Below are positions 31,541 through 40,417 of a stretch of 64,000 nt of DNA, piece by piece. The notes beneath the pieces are model-generated. The model did no database searches, had not been told where the DNA came from, and saw nothing but the letters and a program-made list of their open reading frames with translations. This stretch comes from Mycolicibacterium grossiae (lineage in GTDB: Bacteria; Actinomycetota; Actinomycetes; Mycobacteriales; Mycobacteriaceae), in the NCBI RefSeq assembly GCF_008329645.1, contig NZ_CP043474.1:2046001-2110000 (forward strand). Reading direction: 5' to 3'. The position numbers and the translations under genes are program-made. How positions within the stretch are numbered: the first letter of the stretch is position 1; each line of letters opens with the position of its first letter.

Positions 31541-33382
31541 CTAGTCGACGGTCCGCATCAGCAGCAGCGCGCCCGTGATCGCGCCCTGTCGTGAGCGGAA
31601 CGAGGTGCAGGTGATCTTCACGTCGACGTGACGGCCCCGCCGATTGACGGCATTCACCTGGGTCTCGTCGTGCGCATTGCCGTCGACGAACGCACTACCG
31701 ATCAGTGCCTTCATGCCGTCGAGTGGCAGGCCGAAGTCGAGGTCGGCCAGAGGAATGCCGGTCGTCTCCTCGGCACGTAGACCCCACAGTTCCTCGCTGC
31801 CGCGATTCCAGGACACCACCCGCATCTCACGATCGACTACGATCATGCCCAATCGGATGGAGTCGACCAATGAGTCGAGGAAGTCGGTGGTGTCGGCGAG
31901 TTCGCCGGTGCGCTCGCGCAACGCATCGTTGATGGTGTGGAGTTCGTCGTTCGTGGACTGCAACTCCTCGTTCATCGTCTCGAGTTCCTCGTTCGTGGAC
32001 TGCAGCTCCTCGTTGGTGGTCTCGAGTTCCTCGACCGTCGACTGCAGTTCCTCGTTGGTGGTCTCGAGTTCTTCGTTCGTGGACTGCAATTCCTCGTAGG
32101 CAGCCTCCAGTTGGCTGTTGGTGTGCACCACCTTGTCGACGAGCGACCGGTTCGCCGACACGTCGAAGTACGCGATCGACACCCCGACGAGGCCGTTGTC
32201 CGCGCCCACCAGTGGCGTGATGTGGAGCTCGAACCACACCGGGTCCTCACCCGGGCGTTGCCAGCTGACGTCGGTGATGCGGGCGGGCCGCCGCTCGACC
32301 TTGGCCTGCTCGACGTACGCGCGCAACTCGATGGGCCGGTAGGAGATCTCGAGATCTCTGAGCAGTCGGCCGATGTCGCGGGCCGAGAGGTTCAACAAGG
32401 ACTCGGCCTGCTGATTGATCATGGCGACCGTGTCGTCGCCGGTGACCACCAATTGCGCCACCGGACTGGCGCGGAAGGCCAGATCGCGCAGCGGATCCAG
32501 ACCGGCGAGGCTCCCCAGGCGTTCGAGCTGCGGGTCGGCGAGCTCGGTGACCCGCCCGAGTTCGCTGTGCGATCCGGCGGCGCGCACGAACAGCCGGTTC
32601 TTGAGGTCCACCGGCGTGAATTTGTCCGCGTGGCTGAGCAACATCTCCGCGTGGCCCAGGAACAGCACGCCGGTCGGTGCCAGGGCGAAGTGCAGACGAC
32701 CCAGGACCGCTCGCTGAGTGTCGGCATTGAGGTACATCAACGTGTTGCGACACACCAGCAGTTGCACTCGAGAGATGGGCGCGTCGCGGACCAGGTCGTT
32801 GCGCCCGAAGATGACGGCACGCCGGAGGTCCTTGTTGAAGACGTACTTGGAGCCGATGAGGTCGAAATACCGCTCGAGGAGGTGCGCCGGCACCGACTCC
32901 ACCGCTCTCGCGTCATAGGACGCCGTGCGCGCGTGTGCAAGCGCCTCCTCGTCGACGTCGGTCGCGTAGATCTTCACCCGCCGACGGAACTCGTCGGGGG
33001 GCATGGCCTCGGCCAGCAGCATGGCGAGGGTGTACGCCTCCTGCCCGGACGCGCACCCCGCGCTCCAGATGCGGATGGTGCCGTCGCCCACCTGCTGGCG
33101 GACGAGTGCGGGAATCACGTTCTCGGCGACGAAGTCCCACGCCTCCGGATCGCGGAAGAAGGCCGTGACGTTGATCAGGATGGTGTTGAACAGCGCGGCG
33201 AACTCGTCGGCGTTGGCCTGCAGCACGTCGAGGTACTCCTCGAACGTCTGTACCTCGAGGTGATCCATGCGGCGGCGCACCCGTCGCATCAACGAGGTGC
33301 GCTTGTATCCCGTGAAGTCGAAGCCGCGGGCATCCCGCATGAAGCCCAGAAGGGCTTCGAAGTTCTCGTCGGGTCCGGTCAT
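31541..33382 (-). CDS. CheR-type methyltransferase with coiled coil and PAS domain
   Basis: 613 residues. CheR N-terminal helices (FDFTGYKRTSLMRRVRRRM), the SAM pocket IWSAGCASGQEAYTLAMLLAE (about 112-132), LLVCRNTLMYL, a first PAS-like module (about 300-430), then a seven-residue repeat coiled coil of EELQSTN/EELETTN units (about 430-480), and a C-terminal PAS domain (MIVVDREMRVVSWN). This architecture is usually fused to CheB in one hybrid; here CheB is separate, 7 kb away. It probably methylates or scaffolds a stress sensor, not a chemoreceptor. The start at 33382 precedes the conserved domain, but its ribosome-binding site GAGAAGGA is very close; the frame stays open upstream to 33664. 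Confidence 0.85.
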   Translation of the reverse strand: MTGPDENFEALLGFMRDARGFDFTGYKRTSLMRRVRRRMDHLEVQTFEEYLDVLQANADEFAALFNTILINVTAFFRDPEAWDFVAENVIPALVRQQVGDGTIRIWSAGCASGQEAYTLAMLLAEAMPPDEFRRRVKIYATDVDEEALAHARTASYDARAVESVPAHLLERYFDLIGSKYVFNKDLRRAVIFGRNDLVRDAPISRVQLLVCRNTLMYLNADTQRAVLGRLHFALAPTGVLFLGHAEMLLSHADKFTPVDLKNRLFVRAAGSHSELGRVTELADPQLERLGSLAGLDPLRDLAFRASPVAQLVVTGDDTVAMINQQAESLLNLSARDIGRLLRDLEISYRPIELRAYVEQAKVERRPARITDVSWQRPGEDPVWFELHITPLVGADNGLVGVSIAYFDVSANRSLVDKVVHTNSQLEAAYEELQSTNEELETTNEELQSTVEELETTNEELQSTNEELETMNEELQSTNDELHTINDALRERTGELADTTDFLDSLVDSIRLGMIVVDREMRVVSWNRGSEELWGLRAEETTGIPLADLDFGLPLDGMKALIGSAFVDGNAHDETQVNAVNRRGRHVDVKITCTSFRSRQGAITGALLLMRTVD

Positions 33383-33760
33383 TCCTTCTCGTTCACGCCG
33401 CCATCCACCCGTTGACCATAGCCCTCTGTCGGGGGTGGCCGCCGCATTCCGCTCGTCGGCTGCGTGATCGGCCCGAACCCACGGGCTCGCGGCATCGCCG
33501 ATTCCTTCGTTTGGTGGATTTTCCGGTACCCGTCGGCATGAGAACATCACATCTTCACTGGGCCGCCAGGTGTCGGAAGGAGCGTCATTGCTGGTCGGTG
33601 GACGAGGGGTGTCGTCATAGATCGCCACCGTGACGCACTCCGGGTCGAGCGAGCCGACTTCCATGGCACCGATTCACGACGGGTCACCGATCACCTGGCC
33701 GACATTCTGGGCGCTGCGGTCACGATCGAGTCCGGTAGCGGTGTCCTGACCGACACGAGC
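33383..33760. other. Region between divergent CheR and AraC genes
   Basis: The first part (33383-33586) has no gene and no recognised promoter. From about 33587 the rightward frame of the AraC gene is open and encodes residues alignable to the N-terminus of the paralogous AraC protein (DFHGTDSRRVTDHLADIL against DFAHDDVDEIRRHLGRLY), so coding probably starts upstream of the first ATG. Confidence 0.5.
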
Positions 33761-34594
33761 ATGTCCTTTGGAGCGCTGGCGCTGCACCGCATCGTGGTGT
33801 CGGGCTCCGCCCAGATCTACGTCGCGCCTCCTGCCAAGTCGGTCGTCGTCTGGCTCCTCGACGGGCACTCGACGGTGACCCAATTCGGTGAACCACGCGA
33901 CCTCGCCGCCGGTGACGTCGTCCTCGCCCCCGCCGGGCCGGTGCCGATGACGGCACTCGTCACCGACGCGACCGCGTCGGTGGTGACCATCGACCCCGCT
34001 GTGCGCGGTGAGCGCTTCGACGCCGCGGTTCCCCCGCACCTCGGCGGAAGCGGCGTGCGCTTCACGCAGAGCGCACCCGCGAGCGACGATCTCGGCCGCG
34101 CATGGCGGGAAACCGTGTCGTTCGTCGAGCACACCGTGCTCGGCACGGCCGACCCGAGCTCGGAGATGCTCGGGGTTGCCTTGCGACTCGTCGTCGCGAC
34201 CGTGTTGACCGTCTTCCCGCACGAGGTGGACCGCGACGTGCGCTTCGACGGCGCCGGCGCGACGCTGCCGCCGGTGCTGGCGCAAGCCGTGCGCTTCGTG
34301 GAGCGCAATGCCCACCGCGACATCGGCGTCGAGGACATCGCAGGAGCCGTATTCGTGACGCCTCGGCGCGTGCAGGTGCTGTTCCGCGAGCACCTGGGAA
34401 CGACGCCGACGGGACACGTGCGCGACGTACGGTTGCGGCGCGCACACCGCGACCTGCTGCAGGCCGACCGCGGGTCGACCACGGTGAGCGCGGTCGCGGC
34501 ACGGTGGCGGTTCACCCACACCGGACGCTTCGCGGTCCACTATCGCCAGGTCTTCGGCGAGAGCCCGCACGAGACGCTGCGCCGCTACCCCTGA
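33761..34594 (+). CDS. AraC-family transcriptional regulator (copy 2)
   Basis: 277 residues from the first ATG. Ligand-binding-like N-terminal domain, then two helix-turn-helix units (IGVEDIAGAVFVTPRRVQVLFREHL and VSAVAARWRFTHTGRFAVHYRQVFG, about 190-265), ending ESPHETLRRYP. Paralogue of the gene at 20880. The first ATG truncates the N-terminal domain compared with that paralogue. The frame continues upstream without ATG/GTG/TTG to an ATT at 33587, which follows a good GGAAGGAG ribosome-binding site. A rare ATT start is therefore plausible. The 3' end overlaps the convergent UdgX gene by ten bases. Confidence 0.83.
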   Translation: MSFGALALHRIVVSGSAQIYVAPPAKSVVVWLLDGHSTVTQFGEPRDLAAGDVVLAPAGPVPMTALVTDATASVVTIDPAVRGERFDAAVPPHLGGSGVRFTQSAPASDDLGRAWRETVSFVEHTVLGTADPSSEMLGVALRLVVATVLTVFPHEVDRDVRFDGAGATLPPVLAQAVRFVERNAHRDIGVEDIAGAVFVTPRRVQVLFREHLGTTPTGHVRDVRLRRAHRDLLQADRGSTTVSAVAARWRFTHTGRFAVHYRQVFGESPHETLRRYP

Positions 34595-35232
34595 CCGGCC
34601 AGCAGCCCGGACGCGAAGCGCAGATCCTCGACCAGCCCGTCGAACGCCTCGTCGCGCTGCTCGGGCGGGCCGCGCAGGATGGACGAGGGGTGCACCGTGA
34701 CCACCAGGTCTGGCGTCACGTCGGGGGCGTCCAGCGCGGGCGGCAGGGCGAGGACCTCTCGGCGGTGCGCGGTGATGCGGAAGTCGTTGCCCAGCAACGA
34801 CTTGGCCGCAGTCGCACCGAGCAGCACCACCACCTCCGGTCCGACGGCGGACAGTTCGGCGTAGAGCCAGGGCCGGCAGGACACCACCTCGGTCCGGCTC
34901 GGCGTCTTGTGCAATCGGCGGTTGCCGCGCTCGGCCCGGGTGAACTTGAAGTGCTTCACCGCGTTGGTGACGTACACCGGCTCGCGGTCGATGCCCGCCG
35001 CGTCGAGCGCCTTGTCGAGCACCCGGCCCGCCGGCCCGACGAACGGCTCGCCCTTGCGGTCCTCTTGGTCGCCGGGTTGTTCGCCGACGAGCATCAGTCG
35101 GGCCGCCGCGGGCCCGGCCCCGAACACCGTCTGGTCGGCGTCCTGGTAAAGGTCGCAGCCGCGGCACGCGCGCGCTGCCTCCGCCAGCCGTGCGGTGTCC
35201 CGTGTCGCCGGGACGAACTCCTCTGCACCCAC
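34585..35232 (-). CDS. udgX: UdgX-type uracil-DNA glycosylase
   Basis: 215 residues. N-terminal CRGC iron-sulfur cysteines (about 23-26), motif GEQPGDQEDRKGEPFVGPAG (about 50-69), the UdgX-specific loop RGNRRLHKTPSRTEV with the His that in M. smegmatis UdgX becomes covalently attached to the abasic site, and VHPSSILRG. M. smegmatis has KRRIH at the loop; here it is NRRLH, two conservative-looking changes that keep Arg-Arg and the His. Expected to remove uracil from DNA and remain crosslinked. GTG or ATG 35232 start; it may carry no operon partners. Confidence 0.88.
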   Translation of the reverse strand: MGAEEFVPATRDTARLAEAARACRGCDLYQDADQTVFGAGPAAARLMLVGEQPGDQEDRKGEPFVGPAGRVLDKALDAAGIDREPVYVTNAVKHFKFTRAERGNRRLHKTPSRTEVVSCRPWLYAELSAVGPEVVVLLGATAAKSLLGNDFRITAHRREVLALPPALDAPDVTPDLVVTVHPSSILRGPPEQRDEAFDGLVEDLRFASGLLAGQG

Positions 35233-35271
35233 GCCTCCCCGATTACCCGCCGCGCCCTGCCCGAATCCCCG

Positions 35272-35296
35272 GTTCGAGTGCGCGCTGGCGGGGAAT
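35272..35296 (+). promoter_or_regulatory. Possible SigF-type promoter before antiporter
   Basis: GTTC 35272-35275, a 15-base spacer and GGGAAT 35291-35296, 43 bases upstream of GTG 35340. Two deviations from consensus, so tentative. Confidence 0.35.
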
Positions 35297-35339
35297 CACC
35301 GACTGCCGAATCGAGCGACCGCGACGAGAGGAGTCACCG

Positions 35340-36902
35340 GTGACGCTGGTCCTGCTGCTGGTCGTGGCGACCGTGCTGCTCGCGCCGCTGGCCGAGCGCA
35401 TCACCGTGCCCTATCCCGTCGTGCTCCTGGGCTTCGGCCTGCTCCTCGGGCTGGTGCCCGGGATGTCGGTGCCCACGGTGGATCCCGAGTGGATCCTGCC
35501 CCTGGTGCTGCCGCCGCTGCTGTTCGCGGCGGGCCGGCGTACGTCGTGGCGCCAGTTCCTCGACAACCGCCGCGCGATCGGCCTGCTGGCGGTGGCCCTG
35601 GTGGCGGTGACGGCCTTCGCGGTGGGTGCCACCGTCAGTGCGCTGGTGCCCGGGTTGCCGCTGGTTGCGGGTGTCGCGCTGGGAGCCGCGGTCGCGCCGC
35701 CCGATCCGGTGGCCGCGACTGCCGCGGCGCGCAAGCTGCGCCTGCCGCGGCGACTGCGCACCATCCTCGAGGGGGAGGGGCTCAGCAACGACGCCACCGC
35801 CCTGGTCCTCTACGAGGTGACGATCGCGGCCACGGTGACCGGCGCGTTCTCCCCCTCGAAGGCCGCCACGGCCCTCGGGCTCGCCGTGGTGGTCGGCATC
35901 GGCGTGGGACTGCTCATCGCGGCCGCGGCCCGCTGGCTGCTCGACAAGCTGCCGCCGCACCCGTCGGGCAGCGCCCTGGTGCTCGCCATCCCGTTCGTGG
36001 CGTACTGGATCGCCGACGCCGCGCACGGCAGCGGAGTGCTGGCGGTGGTCACCGTCGCGCTGGCGTTGAGCCGCTATGGCGACGTCGAGTCGGCGCAGAC
36101 CCGGCTGGTGACCGGGACCGCCTGGGACATGGTGGAGTTGCTGCTGACCGGAGCCGCCTTCGCCTTCGTGGGTCTGGAACTGCGCAACGTCGCCACCGCC
36201 GTCGACGGACCGCTGCACGTCGCGCTGTGGCAGGCGCTCGCGGTGACGGCGGTCGTGGTGCTGATCCGGTTCGCCTGGATCTTTCCGGTGGGCGCGGTCG
36301 ACGAGCGGCTGCTGCGCCGCCGCGTGCACCTCGCCGAGCCGGTGGGGTGGCGTGAGATGACGGTTGCGTCCTGGGCGGGCATGCGCGGGGTGGTGACGTT
36401 GGCCGCCGTGCTGGCGCTTCCTGCGGGAGCGCAACCGTTTCCGGAGCGCGACCGGCTGATCTTCATCGCCTTCGTGGTGATCGTGGCGACGATGCTGGTG
36501 CAGGGGCTGACGCTACCGCTGCTGGTGCACCGCCTGGGCGTGCGGGCGTCTGACGACGACCGGGATCTCGCCGAACAGCAGCTGATCACGCGTGCCCGCG
36601 AGGCCGGAACCCGTCGACTCGAGCACCTGCGCGAGACCGGCGAGGTACCGTCCGACGTCCTCGACCACGCCGAGGACAACGCCGAACGGATGTGGCACAG
36701 CATCGGTTTCGACCCGCACGACACCGAGGAGGACAGCCGGCGCAACGCCGATCACGCCCGGACCGCCAACGGCATCAAGGACGAGCTGCTGACCGCCGCG
36801 CGCGAGGAGATCGTCGCGGCGCGTGCCGAATCCGGGGTCGACCCGACGATCGTGGACGGCTTGTTGCGACGGCTCGACGCGCGCGGCGCCCTGCCGGAAT
36901 AG
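35340..36902 (+). CDS. CPA1-family Na+/H+ antiporter
   Basis: 520 residues. About 12 membrane segments in residues 1-410. The ion-site signatures are AAVAPPDPVAATAA (about 117-130) and EGLSNDATALVLYE (about 143-156), with the paired Asp residues of NhaP/CPA1 exchangers, then VASWAGMRGVVTLAAVLALP. A soluble C-terminal tail of about 110 residues is charged and helical (RDLAEQQLITRAREAGTRRL). It exports sodium or potassium in exchange for protons, for pH and salt homeostasis. GTG 35340 has an AGAGGAGTCACCG ribosome-binding site. Confidence 0.9.
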   Translation: MTLVLLLVVATVLLAPLAERITVPYPVVLLGFGLLLGLVPGMSVPTVDPEWILPLVLPPLLFAAGRRTSWRQFLDNRRAIGLLAVALVAVTAFAVGATVSALVPGLPLVAGVALGAAVAPPDPVAATAAARKLRLPRRLRTILEGEGLSNDATALVLYEVTIAATVTGAFSPSKAATALGLAVVVGIGVGLLIAAAARWLLDKLPPHPSGSALVLAIPFVAYWIADAAHGSGVLAVVTVALALSRYGDVESAQTRLVTGTAWDMVELLLTGAAFAFVGLELRNVATAVDGPLHVALWQALAVTAVVVLIRFAWIFPVGAVDERLLRRRVHLAEPVGWREMTVASWAGMRGVVTLAAVLALPAGAQPFPERDRLIFIAFVVIVATMLVQGLTLPLLVHRLGVRASDDDRDLAEQQLITRAREAGTRRLEHLRETGEVPSDVLDHAEDNAERMWHSIGFDPHDTEEDSRRNADHARTANGIKDELLTAAREEIVAARAESGVDPTIVDGLLRRLDARGALPE

Positions 36903-36905
36903 CGG

Positions 36906-38342
36906 TCAGCCGACGAGGCGGGCGACGTCGGCCGCACCGACCGGCGCCAGGTACGTCCCGATCGGTTCGCGGTGCCACCAGGCGCGGTCGCGGCGCAGTT
37001 CCCGCGCGGTCGTGAACCGGTAGCGGTACAGCACCGCCCGGATGCGACGCGGCGGCGCGCCGGGAAACGGATTGCCGCGCAACAGCTTCAGCGTGACCTC
37101 GTCGCCCGCCAGCAGAGCCGCGCAGAAGCGGCCCATCCACGGCCGGGCGTACGACGGTGAGATCGCGGCGAACCACATCAGCCAGTCCAGGCGCAGGTGG
37201 TACGGACTGCACTGGCGCGGTAGCCGGCGCACGTCACCGGGCTTGCCGCGGAACTCGTACGGACGCCAGTCGTCGCCGTCGTCGTCCGGGCTCCCCTCGA
37301 AGACGATCTCGTGCCGCTCGCGTCCGACCGTGCCGAAGGCGCCGTACGAATTCACCAGGTGCAGCGGGTCGTAGGTGCTGTTCATCCGCTGCCGGCGCGA
37401 CAGCAGGTTACGGGCGGGCCGCACGCTGAGGACCGCCACCAGCGCCGCGACCGCGACGCTCAGCGCCGCGAACCACAGCGGCTGCTCCCCGCCGATCGCG
37501 GGCGCGTTCAGCCCCGTGACGCGGTGCACGGTGCCGTCGTCGATCGCGCTGAGTCCCAGGATGATCGTCAGCCAGTTGAGCCAGGCGAAGTTGCCGGACG
37601 CCACCAGCCACAGCTGCGTCACGACGACGACGGCCCCGGCGGCGCTCGCCACCGGCTGCGGCGCGAACAGGCCGAACGGCACGACGAGTTGTGCCACGTG
37701 GTTGCCCGCCACCTCGACGCGGTGCAGCGGCCCGGGCAGCCGGTGGAAGAACCAGCTGAGCGGCCCGGGCATCGGTTGCGTCTCGTGGTGGTGGTGCAGG
37801 CAGGTGAGGTCGCGCCAGCAGCGGTCCCCGCGCAGCTTGATCAGCCCGGCACCGAACTCGACGCGGAACAGCAGCCACCAGAACGCGCACAGCACCAGCA
37901 GCGGCGGTGCGGTGTCGGCGTTGCCGAGGAACACCATCGCCGAACCGACTTCGAGCAGCAGCGATTCCCAGCCGAACGAGTACCACAGTTGGCCGACGTT
38001 GACGATCGACAGGTAGCCCGCCCACAGCACCAGCCAGGCCAGCATCGCCACCGGCAGCGGGACGGCGTCGGCCGCACCGAGGACCAGCGCCGCCGACAGC
38101 GCGACCCCACACCAGCAGACGACGGCGAAGAAGCGGTCCGAGTAGTGGAGGTGGAAGACGCTCGGCGTCGTGCGGAACGTCCGTCGGGCCAGGTACGCCG
38201 GGATGGGCGTCAGACCGCGGCTGCCGAGCAGCGCCCGGAACTGCCGGGCGGCGCACAGGAACGCGATGACGTAGACGGCGGCGACGCCGCGCTCGAGGAC
38301 GAACCGGGCCCAGCCGTAGTCCGTTGCGGCCAACCACTCCAT
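36906..38342 (-). CDS. Lipase maturation factor (LMF1)-like membrane protein
   Basis: 478 residues with about 8 membrane segments in the first 320. YLSIVNVGQLWYSFGWESLLLEVG, FRVEFGAGLIKLRGDRCWRDLTCLHHHHETQPMP and the C-terminal soluble domain (FEGSPDDDGDDWRPYEFRGKPGD, WLMWFAAISP) match the LMF1 family. In animals LMF1 helps lipase folding in the ER; the bacterial role is unknown. It ends three bases from the convergent antiporter gene. ATG 38342. Confidence 0.85.
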   Translation of the reverse strand: MEWLAATDYGWARFVLERGVAAVYVIAFLCAARQFRALLGSRGLTPIPAYLARRTFRTTPSVFHLHYSDRFFAVVCWCGVALSAALVLGAADAVPLPVAMLAWLVLWAGYLSIVNVGQLWYSFGWESLLLEVGSAMVFLGNADTAPPLLVLCAFWWLLFRVEFGAGLIKLRGDRCWRDLTCLHHHHETQPMPGPLSWFFHRLPGPLHRVEVAGNHVAQLVVPFGLFAPQPVASAAGAVVVVTQLWLVASGNFAWLNWLTIILGLSAIDDGTVHRVTGLNAPAIGGEQPLWFAALSVAVAALVAVLSVRPARNLLSRRQRMNSTYDPLHLVNSYGAFGTVGRERHEIVFEGSPDDDGDDWRPYEFRGKPGDVRRLPRQCSPYHLRLDWLMWFAAISPSYARPWMGRFCAALLAGDEVTLKLLRGNPFPGAPPRRIRAVLYRYRFTTARELRRDRAWWHREPIGTYLAPVGAADVARLVG

Positions 38343-38378
38343 CGAGGCGGTGTGCCCTCACCGGGCGCGGTCGAACCG

Positions 38379-39512
38379 TCAGTCGGGGTCGTCGGCGTCG
38401 GCGTCGACCAGCGGCCCGTCCTCGTGTCGAAGAGCCTCGTTGCGCCGGTCCGGGTCCTCGGCCGCGAGCACGCGGATGAAGCTGTTGAAGAAGGCGATGG
38501 CGGGCACGGCGAGCAGGGCGCCGATGACGCCGGCGATCACGCTGCCGCCGGTGATGCCGATGACGACGGCCAGCGGGTGCAGTGACACGGCGCGGCCCAT
38601 CACCAGCGGCTGCAGGATGTGGGCCTCGAGCTGCATCACGGCGACGATCAGCCCGAGGGTGATGGCGGCGTAGACGACGCCCTTGGCGAGCAGCGCCACC
38701 ACCACGGCGAGGAAGCCGGTGACCAGCGCGCCGACCACGGGGACGAAGGCGCCGAGGAAGATCAGCGACGCCAGCGGCAGGGCGAGCGGGATGCCCATGA
38801 TGGCCAGGCCGCTGCCGATCGCGACGGCGTCGACGAGGGCCACCAGTGTGGTCGCGCGGGCGTAGCCGGCCAGTGAGTGGAAGCCCGCGGCACCGGCCTC
38901 GCGAACCCGCTCACGCTGGGTGCCGGGGATGAGTCGGGTGACGAACTGCCAGATGTTGCGTCCGCCGAGCAGGAAGAAGATGACGGTGAACAGGCACAGC
39001 AGCGCACCGGTGAGGATCTCCGCGATGGTGCCCGCGGTGGAGAGCGCGCCGGAGGTCAGCTGCGCCTGGTGGTCGCGCAGCGAGTCGATGATCGTGTCGC
39101 CGGCGCGGTTGATCTGATCGCGGCTGAGGTCGGCGGGCCCGTTGATCAGCCAGTCCCGGGTGGAATCGACGCTGCGGGTGACCTCGTCGACGAGTTGCGG
39201 TGCGCCGTCGACGAACTGGTTGACCACGAAGCTCATGACGCCGACCAGGACCGCCAGGCCGAGCACCATGACGAAGGCGACCGCACCGCCACGCAATGCG
39301 CCGTAGCGGTCGAGGAAGTCGACGGCGGGCAGCAGCAGCGCGGTGATGACGAGGGCGATGGCGACGGGGACGACCACCACGGCGAAGTACCGCAGCAGTT
39401 CGAGGGTCACCCAGCCGGCCGCAGCGAGCAGCAGCAGACGCCATGACCACGCCGCGGACGCCCGGACCAGTGGGCTGACCCACCGTCCGTCGGCGTCCGC
39501 GGCGTGGTTCAT
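38379..39512 (-). CDS. AI-2E family transporter
   Basis: 377 residues, 7-8 membrane segments. Paired N-terminal helices ([22 protein letters not shown]), an extracytoplasmic helical domain ([10 protein letters not shown]...DHQAQL), then [19 protein letters not shown] and [26 protein letters not shown]. The family includes TqsA and sodium/proton antiporters; the substrate is not predictable. ATG 39512 is preferred over TTG 39524 because the SigF-type promoter -10 element ends at 39534. Confidence 0.88.
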   Translation of the reverse strand: MNHAADADGRWVSPLVRASAAWSWRLLLLAAAGWVTLELLRYFAVVVVPVAIALVITALLLPAVDFLDRYGALRGGAVAFVMVLGLAVLVGVMSFVVNQFVDGAPQLVDEVTRSVDSTRDWLINGPADLSRDQINRAGDTIIDSLRDHQAQLTSGALSTAGTIAEILTGALLCLFTVIFFLLGGRNIWQFVTRLIPGTQRERVREAGAAGFHSLAGYARATTLVALVDAVAIGSGLAIMGIPLALPLASLIFLGAFVPVVGALVTGFLAVVVALLAKGVVYAAITLGLIVAVMQLEAHILQPLVMGRAVSLHPLAVVIGITGGSVIAGVIGALLAVPAIAFFNSFIRVLAAEDPDRRNEALRHEDGPLVDADADDPD

Positions 39513-39533
39513 CGGTGTGCGCAAGACCGGTGG

Positions 39534-39558
39534 TTACCCGGTCGCCGGTACCTAGAAC
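39534..39558 (-). promoter_or_regulatory. SigF-type promoter before AI-2E transporter
   Basis: Reverse strand GTTC (39558-39555), a 15-base spacer and GGGTAA (39539-39534). It overlaps the stop codon of the upstream 51-residue gene. Confidence 0.55.
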
Positions 39559-39707
39559 CAGACTTTTCGGCCACCGACCGGGCGGCCGACCGCTCCGAGG
39601 ATCCACAGGACGACGCCGACGACGACGAGGATGCCGCCGATCGTGTACAGGATCGACAGGCTGGTGAAGTAGCCGATCAGGAGCAAGATGACGCCGAGAA
39701 CGATCAT
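39552..39707 (-). CDS. DUF6131-like small membrane protein, 51 residues
   Basis: Two membrane segments (about 2-20 MIVLGVILLLIGYFTSLS.. and 22-42) joined by a short turn, then RPVGGRKVWF. Small two-helix proteins of this type (DUF6131) are frequent in actinobacteria; function unknown. A possible GTTT-N14-GGGCAA element lies upstream on the reverse strand (39778 to 39755). AGATCGGAAGAAC before the ATG gives a GGAAG ribosome-binding site. Confidence 0.75.
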   Translation of the reverse strand: MIVLGVILLLIGYFTSLSILYTIGGILVVVGVVLWILGAVGRPVGGRKVWF

Positions 39708-39792
39708 TGTTCTTCCGATCTGTCGGGGGAACGGGGATGTTCCGCCCACGGGAATTGCCCGGACCGTCAAAACCAAACCTATGAGTTTCGGT

Positions 39793-40410
39793 CTAGTACA
39801 GGACCTTGCGCACGTTCTCCTCGGCCAGCTGCGCCTCCAGCGTCGCGTCGTCGACGTCGGGCAGGATCGCCTTGGCGAGCTGCGCGACGCTGGGCACCGC
39901 GGTGGGATCCCAGGTGTCCGGGCGCCACGCGTCGGAGCGCAGGAAGGCCTTGGCGCAGTGGAAGAAGACCTCCTCGACGGCGATCTCCAACGCCAGGATG
40001 GGGCGCTTGCCGTCGACGGCCATGGCGTCGAAGTACTCGGCGTCGTACAGGATCCGTGCCGTGCCGTTGATGCGCAGCGTGTCGCCGCGGCCCGGGATGA
40101 GGAACACCGTGCCCACGTGCGGGCGCTGCAGCACGTTGAGGAAGCCGTCGACGCGCCGGTTGCCCGGCCGCTCCGGGATCGCGATGGTCCGGTCGTCGAG
40201 GATGCGGACGAAGCCCGGCGGGTCGCCCTTGGGGGAGACGTCCACCCGACCCGCGGCATCGGTGGTGGCGACGAAGCCGAGCGGGGAGTGCGACAGCCAC
40301 TGCTGCTGCGCCTCGGACAGCCGCGGCCGCACCTTCTTCGCGACGGCCTCGTTCGGCTGCCCGACGATGGCGCGCAGCTCCTCGACGGAGGTCACTTCCC
40401 GGCGGTCCAC
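39793..40410 (-). CDS. Pyridoxamine 5'-phosphate oxidase family protein
   Basis: 205 residues. Split-barrel flavin-fold: FVATTDAAGRVDVSPKGDPPGFVRILDDRTIAIPER style N-terminal strands and VGTVFLIPGRGDTLRINGTARI, the hallmark of the MSMEG_1061 subgroup of PPOX proteins. These bind FMN or F420 and reduce unknown substrates. GTG 40410 starts just after the menE stop; GTG 40395 is also possible, and a longer start at 40581 would overlap menE heavily. Confidence 0.82.
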   Translation of the reverse strand: MDRREVTSVEELRAIVGQPNEAVAKKVRPRLSEAQQQWLSHSPLGFVATTDAAGRVDVSPKGDPPGFVRILDDRTIAIPERPGNRRVDGFLNVLQRPHVGTVFLIPGRGDTLRINGTARILYDAEYFDAMAVDGKRPILALEIAVEEVFFHCAKAFLRSDAWRPDTWDPTAVPSVAQLAKAILPDVDDATLEAQLAEENVRKVLY

Positions 40411-40417
40411 CAGACCA

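Noticed and set aside
31930..32110. CRISPR-like repeat array
   Set aside because: The repeats are contiguous, in frame and encode a coiled coil; there are no spacers and no cas genes.
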